NCBI GenBank assembly: GCA_015068175.1
Contig: SVLA01000026.1
Location: forward strand, 1 to 17,335
Reading direction: 5' to 3'
From: Oscillospiraceae bacterium
Lineage (GTDB): Bacteria > Bacillota_A > Clostridia > Oscillospirales > Oscillospiraceae
DNA: 17,335 bases
The number at the start of each line of letters is the position of its first letter. Position 1 is the first letter of the stretch. The translations under genes were made by a program, and so were the position numbers. Below the pieces are notes generated by a model, which did not search any database, had not been told where the DNA came from, and saw only the letters and a program-made list of their open reading frames with translations. Shown piece by piece: positions 13,885 to 17,335 of the stretch.

Positions 13885-14727
13885 TCAGGGAAGATTCAGT
13901 TTTTTGGACATCAGCCGGGTGGACAGAAGATAACCGCCCAGGATGAGGGCCAACTGCCAGACCAGGGTGACGATACCCGTGGTGATGACGGTATTTTGCA
14001 TATACTGCAGATAGGCTTCCGGGTCGGAGGAGGCCAGAAGGTCGGCGCTGTTGAGGGACAGAACCACGGAAACAATGCTGCTGACGATACTGCTGCCCCA
14101 GGACAGCGCGTAGTAGATGCCGATGGCGGCCAGGATCTTGTGCTTTTTGGCGATGGTGGCGCCGACGGTGAAGCAGGTCATGGTGATCACGATGCTGTAG
14201 GGAAGGGTGACGATCATTTGAAGCAGGTAAATGACAGTGTAACCCTTGCCGCCGTCCGGAAGGATATCTTCGAAGATCATGCCATAGTAGTCAAAAACCT
14301 CCAGGACGGCGTCCATTTCCGGGACACCGGCAATGCCGATGAGGAAAAAAGCGGCAAAACTCAGGATGACGGTCAGGAAAGAGATGACCAGCCAAATGAG
14401 ATTGTTCAGGGCGGCGGAGAGGAACACCTGATGGCTGCTGACCGGAAGAGTGAAGGTCAAATAGCCTTCGTCGGTGAATTTGTGCTTGTAAAACCGGACC
14501 ATCAGAAGGATGCTCATGGCGGCAGCGCAGATCACCACAGCCAGTAACATGAAAACGATGGAGGCGCCCATGGAGGCGGTCAGGATCTCGGGGATCTCCT
14601 CGCCGTAAGTGAAGAGTAGCCGCAGGATGATGCCGGCCAGGATGCCGACGCCCAGGGAAGCCAGAGCCAGCAGACCCTGGGTGGGGGCGGTGGCGCGCCA
14701 CTCGTGTTTCATCAGCTTTCCAAACAT
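13885..14727 (-). CDS. ABC transporter permease
   Basis: The 280-aa membrane protein has about six hydrophobic segments and starts M-F-G-K-L-M-K-H-E-W-R, a beginning common to ABC-2-type exporter permeases of the YtrB-like group. It pairs with the ATPase encoded just upstream, overlapping it by 16 nt. GGAGG lies 7 nt before ATG 14727, inside the ATPase gene. With a YtrA-like regulator in the same operon, it resembles Bacillus ytr/bcr-type exporters that respond to cell-envelope antibiotics. The substrate is unknown. Confidence 0.88.
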   Translation of the reverse strand: MFGKLMKHEWRATAPTQGLLALASLGVGILAGIILRLLFTYGEEIPEILTASMGASIVFMLLAVVICAAAMSILLMVRFYKHKFTDEGYLTFTLPVSSHQVFLSAALNNLIWLVISFLTVILSFAAFFLIGIAGVPEMDAVLEVFDYYGMIFEDILPDGGKGYTVIYLLQMIVTLPYSIVITMTCFTVGATIAKKHKILAAIGIYYALSWGSSIVSSIVSVVLSLNSADLLASSDPEAYLQYMQNTVITTGIVTLVWQLALILGGYLLSTRLMSKKLNLP

Positions 14728-15419
14728 ACAAACACCTCCCGGAACAGTTGGTCAAGGGTCTTGCCGGAGGCTTCCCGCTCCTCGTCCACCATGCCGCCGC
14801 GGATGATGTGGCCGTTATGGAGGAAGAGGTAATTATCCAGCACCGATTCCACATCGGAGATCAGGTGGGTGGAAATGAGGACGGTGGCCTCGGGATCGTA
14901 GTTGTTGATGATGGTGTTCAGGATATAATCCCGGGCGGCGGGGTCCACGCCGCCGATGGGTTCATCCAGCAGGTAGAGCTTGGCCCGGCGGGACATGACC
15001 AGCACCAACTGGACCTTTTCTCTGTTACCCTTGGAGAGGGTGCCGAAGCGGGCGGTGGGGGCGATGTTCAGCATCTGCAGCATATGCTCGGCACGGGCCC
15101 GGTCGAAGTCGGCATAGAAATCCTGGAACATATCCAACTGCTGGCGGACGGTCTGCTTGTTGCTCAGGTAGGTGCGGTCCGGCAGGTAGGACACCAGGGC
15201 CTTGGACTCGGGGCCTACGGGATTGCCGCAGATGGAGATGGTGCCGGCGCTGGGGGTCAGAAGGCCGGCGCAGAGTTTCAAGAGGGTGGTTTTGCCGCTG
15301 CCGTTGGGACCCAAAAGTCCGACGATGCGGCCTTTGGGCAGGGAGAAGCTGACGTTTTCCAGAGCTTTGAAGGCACCGTATTTTTTTGTCAGGCCCTGGA
15401 CGGACAATACATGATCCAT
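14712..15419 (-). CDS. ABC transporter ATP-binding protein
   Basis: The 235-aa ATPase has Walker A G-P-N-G-S-G-K-T-T (37-45), signature L-S-K-G-N (128-132, where many have L-S-G-G-Q), Walker B L-Y-L-L-D-E (148-153) and the switch His185 in S-T-H. The variant signature is usual in the YtrB/EcsA-like exporter group. It powers the permease encoded next. The start lies 3 nt after the GntR stop, with GAGGTG inside the end of that gene, so all three are one translationally linked operon. Confidence 0.95.
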   Translation of the reverse strand: MDHVLSVQGLTKKYGAFKALENVSFSLPKGRIVGLLGPNGSGKTTLLKLCAGLLTPSAGTISICGNPVGPESKALVSYLPDRTYLSNKQTVRQQLDMFQDFYADFDRARAEHMLQMLNIAPTARFGTLSKGNREKVQLVLVMSRRAKLYLLDEPIGGVDPAARDYILNTIINNYDPEATVLISTHLISDVESVLDNYLFLHNGHIIRGGMVDEEREASGKTLDQLFREVFVCLES

Positions 15420-15422
15420 AAG

Positions 15423-15782
15423 TTACACCTCGTCATTCTTGAGAAGTTTGGCAGCTTCCTCCAGCGTCAGGCCCACCTGGGCCAGGAGTTCGCTGCATTG
15501 CTGCACGGTGCGGCGGATGGCTTGCTGCCGGAGCTGATCCAGCACCGTATGGTCGCCGGTCACAAAGCGGCCCATGGTGCCGTGGCTGACCAGCAGGCGC
15601 TCCCGTTCCAGTTCGGTCAGGGCCCGCTGCATGGTGTTGGGGTTGACGCAGGCCTGGGTGGCCAGTTCCCGCACCGAGGGGATCCGGTGGCCGGCCTCAA
15701 ATTCGCCGGAAAGAATGGCCCGGCGGAAGTGGTCTGCGATCTGCTGATATACCGGCTCGCTGCCGGTGAGATTCCAACGCAT
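15423..15782 (-). CDS. GntR-family regulator, YtrA subfamily
   Basis: The 119-aa protein has the winged HTH of GntR proteins: P-V-Y-Q-Q-I-A-D-H-F-R-R-A-I-L-S-G, then G-H-R-I-P-S-V-R-E-L-A, then N-P-N-T-M-Q-R-A-L-T-E-L-E. It has only a short helical C-terminal tail, as in YtrA. Such regulators repress an ABC exporter operon that includes themselves. AAGGAGG lies 6 nt before ATG 15782. The IS110 element begins at 15795, immediately upstream of this ribosome binding site, so the native promoter and operator are no longer next to the gene; no clear replacement promoter was seen. Confidence 0.93.
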   Translation of the reverse strand: MRWNLTGSEPVYQQIADHFRRAILSGEFEAGHRIPSVRELATQACVNPNTMQRALTELERERLLVSHGTMGRFVTGDHTVLDQLRQQAIRRTVQQCSELLAQVGLTLEEAAKLLKNDEV

Positions 15783-15813
15783 AGCATACCTCCTTGTATT
15801 ATTAATTCGTAGT

Positions 15814-15842
15814 TTTAGAGTCCCTAATCAGGGATATATGCT
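15814..15842 (+). promoter_or_regulatory. Candidate promoter of the bridge RNA
   Basis: TTTAGA (15814-15819), 17-nt spacer, TATGCT (15837-15842); each matches 4 of 6. Transcription would begin close to 15848, at the base of the large stem of the RNA. Confidence 0.5.
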
Positions 15843-15845
15843 ACA

Positions 15846-16000
15846 CTGTAAGGGATGCTGTGGATAGGTTCACCACCTCCTACCGCAAGACGGTTGAAAA
15901 AAGGCTCCAACCACAGCCCTTTACAGTATTGTTAATCAGTTAGATACCGCCAGACGGTTTATGTGGAACAAGGTTACAAGAGTAAAGTGTCCTGTGGAAC
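15846..16000 (+). ncRNA. Predicted IS110 bridge RNA (seekRNA); 3' end approximate
   Basis: IS110 recombinases use an element-encoded RNA with two loops to pair target and donor DNA. Here CTGTAAGGGATGCTGTGG (15846-15863) pairs with CCACAGCCCTTTACAG (15911-15926), enclosing a loop with inner hairpin ACCG-CAAGA-CGGT (15882-15894). A second loop is closed by TATTGTTAA (15927-15935) with TTACAA (15974-15979) and has the near-identical hairpin ACCG-CCAGA-CGGT (15946-15958). Candidate guides: left target ACCTCCT (15875-15881, equal to flank 15788-15794), right target AAAAAAGG (15897-15904, complementary to CTTT at 17332-17335), left donor AGTTAG (15938-15943, equal to 17325-17330), right donor ACAAG (15968-15972, complementary to CTTGT 15793-15797). 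Confidence 0.75.
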
Positions 16001-16033
16001 CAGCATCAAATAAACATACCGGAGGTATTCATC

Positions 16034-17212
16034 ATGATCTGTGTGGGTATTGACGTTGCCAAGGACAAACACGACTGCTTCATCCTCAGCTCGGAAGGCG
16101 AAGTCCTGGCAGATGTATTCACCATCCCAAACAACGCAGAAGGCTTTGGCAATCTTCTGCACACCATTCGCAGCTACTCCCGTCCAGCAGATAAAATAAT
16201 GGTAGGACTTGAGGCTACCGGACATTACAGCTACAACATTCTTGGGTTTCTTCTTGACTGCGGCCTGCCAACCTATGTCATAAACCCATTACACACCAAT
16301 CTCTACCGGAAAAGCCTGACCCTTCGAAAAACCAAGACTGACCGGATTGATGCAAGAACGATTGCGACTATGCTCATGTCTGATGTGGACCTCAAGTCCT
16401 ACACAGACACATCATATCACAACGAAGAACTAAAGTCACTAACCAGATACAGATTTGACAAAGTTCGTGAACGAGCAAAGTTGAAACAGTCTGTTTCCAG
16501 ACTGGTCACAATCCTGTTTCCTGAACTGGAAAAGTTAGTCCCTACGCTCCATATGGCTTCTGTTTATACGCTTCTCAGCGAATTTCCAGACGCCCACCAG
16601 ATTGCTGCCGCACACCTGACGCACTTGAAAACTGTGCTGTCAGATGCCTCCAAGGGCCGCTATGACCGTGATAAGGCCATTGAAATCCGGGATGCAGCCA
16701 GAAGCTCCATAGGTTCCAAGATGCCCGCTAAGTCCTTGGAACTGAAACATACAATCCAGTTGATCCAAGTGTTAGATGCAGAGATCGAGGAAATTGAAAC
16801 CCAAATCAATTCAATCATGGACGAAGTCCATTCTCCTATTACAACAATCCCTGGTATCGGCACTCGCATGGGAGCGATGATCTTGGCTGAGGTTGGTGAT
16901 TTCTCCAACTTTGATTCTGCCGACAAGATCCTAGCTTATGCCGGCATGTCGCCGTCTACTTACCAGTCAGGACAGCTTACAAGCAACTATGCACACATGG
17001 AGAAACGCGGATCTAGATACCTGCGCTATGCCATCTTCAATGCCACAAAGTATGTCTGTATGTGGGACCCAACCTTCGCCGCTTACCTTGCAAAGAAACG
17101 GGCCGAGGGTAAACATTATAGCGTTGCCATATCCCATGCTGCCAAGAAGCTTGTGCGACTGATCTATGCCATGGAAAAGTCAGGAAAGCCATACAGACAG
17201 GCAGCTACCTAA
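16034..17212 (+). CDS. IS110-family RNA-guided transposase (DEDD recombinase)
   Basis: The 392-aa protein has the RuvC-like N-terminal domain with the acidic tetrad D7 (V-G-I-D-V-A-K), E60 (V-G-L-E-A-T-G), D103 and D106 (K-T-D-R-I-D-A-R). A helical middle region follows (about 140-260). The Transposase_20 domain begins near I-P-G-I-G-T-R-M-G (272-280), and the likely catalytic serine is S312 in Y-Q-S-G-Q. All key residues are present, so it looks active. GGAGG lies 8 nt before ATG 16034. The gene follows the predicted bridge RNA, the order of the IS110 (not IS1111) subgroup. Codon use is less GC-rich than the neighbours, fitting transfer. Confidence 0.97.
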   Translation: MICVGIDVAKDKHDCFILSSEGEVLADVFTIPNNAEGFGNLLHTIRSYSRPADKIMVGLEATGHYSYNILGFLLDCGLPTYVINPLHTNLYRKSLTLRKTKTDRIDARTIATMLMSDVDLKSYTDTSYHNEELKSLTRYRFDKVRERAKLKQSVSRLVTILFPELEKLVPTLHMASVYTLLSEFPDAHQIAAAHLTHLKTVLSDASKGRYDRDKAIEIRDAARSSIGSKMPAKSLELKHTIQLIQVLDAEIEEIETQINSIMDEVHSPITTIPGIGTRMGAMILAEVGDFSNFDSADKILAYAGMSPSTYQSGQLTSNYAHMEKRGSRYLRYAIFNATKYVCMWDPTFAAYLAKKRAEGKHYSVAISHAAKKLVRLIYAMEKSGKPYRQAAT

Positions 17213-17331
17213 CAACCAACTCAATCCTTTTGCAGAGCGCCGCCAACGACGCTCTACTTGTCATGCCGTTTTTGTGGTCACAGCTATTTCTGCAGCTTTT
17301 TCTTTTGGGGGCTTGACTTTTAATAGTTAGT
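17213..17331 (+). other. Right non-coding end of the IS110 element
   Basis: No gene. A hairpin AGAGCG/CGCTCT spans 17234-17255 without a T run. The last bases TTAATAGTTAG (17320-17330) match the bridge RNA at 15932-15943 with one inserted base, as expected for the left donor half of the element's ends. Confidence 0.65.
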
Positions 17332-17335
17332 CTTT

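Larger units (their letters stand above)
15795..17333 (+). mobile_element. IS110-family insertion sequence
   Basis: The element has about 239 nt of left non-coding DNA with a structured RNA, one DEDD transposase gene, and about 120 nt of right non-coding DNA. IS110 elements have no long terminal inverted repeats, so the ends were inferred from guide matches. The left flank is ACCTC plus core CT (15793-15794), then the element starts TGTATT. The right end reads AGTTAGT, then CT (17332-17333), then TT at the window edge. Length about 1.54 kb including one core copy. The right boundary rests on very few bases. Confidence 0.75.

Noticed and set aside
15820..15836. TCCCT-AATC-AGGGA palindrome as the GntR operator or as the left end of the IS
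   Set aside because: It lies inside the element if the guide-based boundary is right, and the guide matches at 15788-15797 give a more consistent left end. It may instead be part of the bridge-RNA promoter region.

Overview
The window reads as a moderately high-GC Firmicute chromosome, most like Oscillospiraceae/Ruminococcaceae (gut Clostridia). Evidence: clostridial gene types (a GGGtGRT protein with its NifU-like partner, Mini-III RNase, RqcH, a Gx-transporter family protein), strong AGGAGG ribosome binding sites, near-consensus sigma-A promoters, and intergenic C-rich hairpin repeats typical of that group. No RNA genes for tRNA or rRNA and no CRISPR array were seen.

Layout. 1-1448: 3' part of a family 3 glycoside hydrolase. 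1493-2080: an XRE-type regulator diverging from a 65-aa protein of unknown function across an operator-like inverted repeat. 2081-3320: a gene-poor, scarred region holding a hairpin-rich repeat cluster, the last codons and terminator of a lost GGGtGRT gene, and a remnant WYL-domain gene between two 35-bp direct repeats. 3384-5088: the intact NifU-like/GGGtGRT operon on the minus strand behind a consensus promoter. 5354-6397: an LCP-family cell-wall enzyme. 6446-7285: an RluA-type pseudouridine synthase, divergent from pgi (7463-8764). 8875-9282: a small P-loop protein. 9400-9533: a MITE-like element. 9610-10921: the infC-rpmI-rplT translation operon with a leader attenuator and an ATC start codon for IF3. 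10997-13779 (minus): rqcH, mrnC and a Gx-transporter gene. 13885-15782 (minus): a YtrA-like GntR regulator, ABC ATPase and permease operon. 15795-17333: an IS110-family insertion sequence.

The most interesting part is the IS110 element. Its left non-coding end can fold into two guide-bearing loops, as expected of an IS110 bridge RNA. Candidate guides match the flanking DNA and the element's own ends. Together they place the element, with a CT core, at the Shine-Dalgarno sequence of the GntR gene. The left target guide is itself the complement of a strong Shine-Dalgarno, so this element may target ribosome binding sites on purpose. The insertion keeps the GntR ribosome binding site but separates the operon from its original promoter.

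Second in interest are the duplicated GGGtGRT 3' end around the WYL island and the repeat modules whose second hairpin changes sequence but stays self-complementary. Most remaining genes are housekeeping and look intact. All assignments come from reading the sequence; no database search was run.
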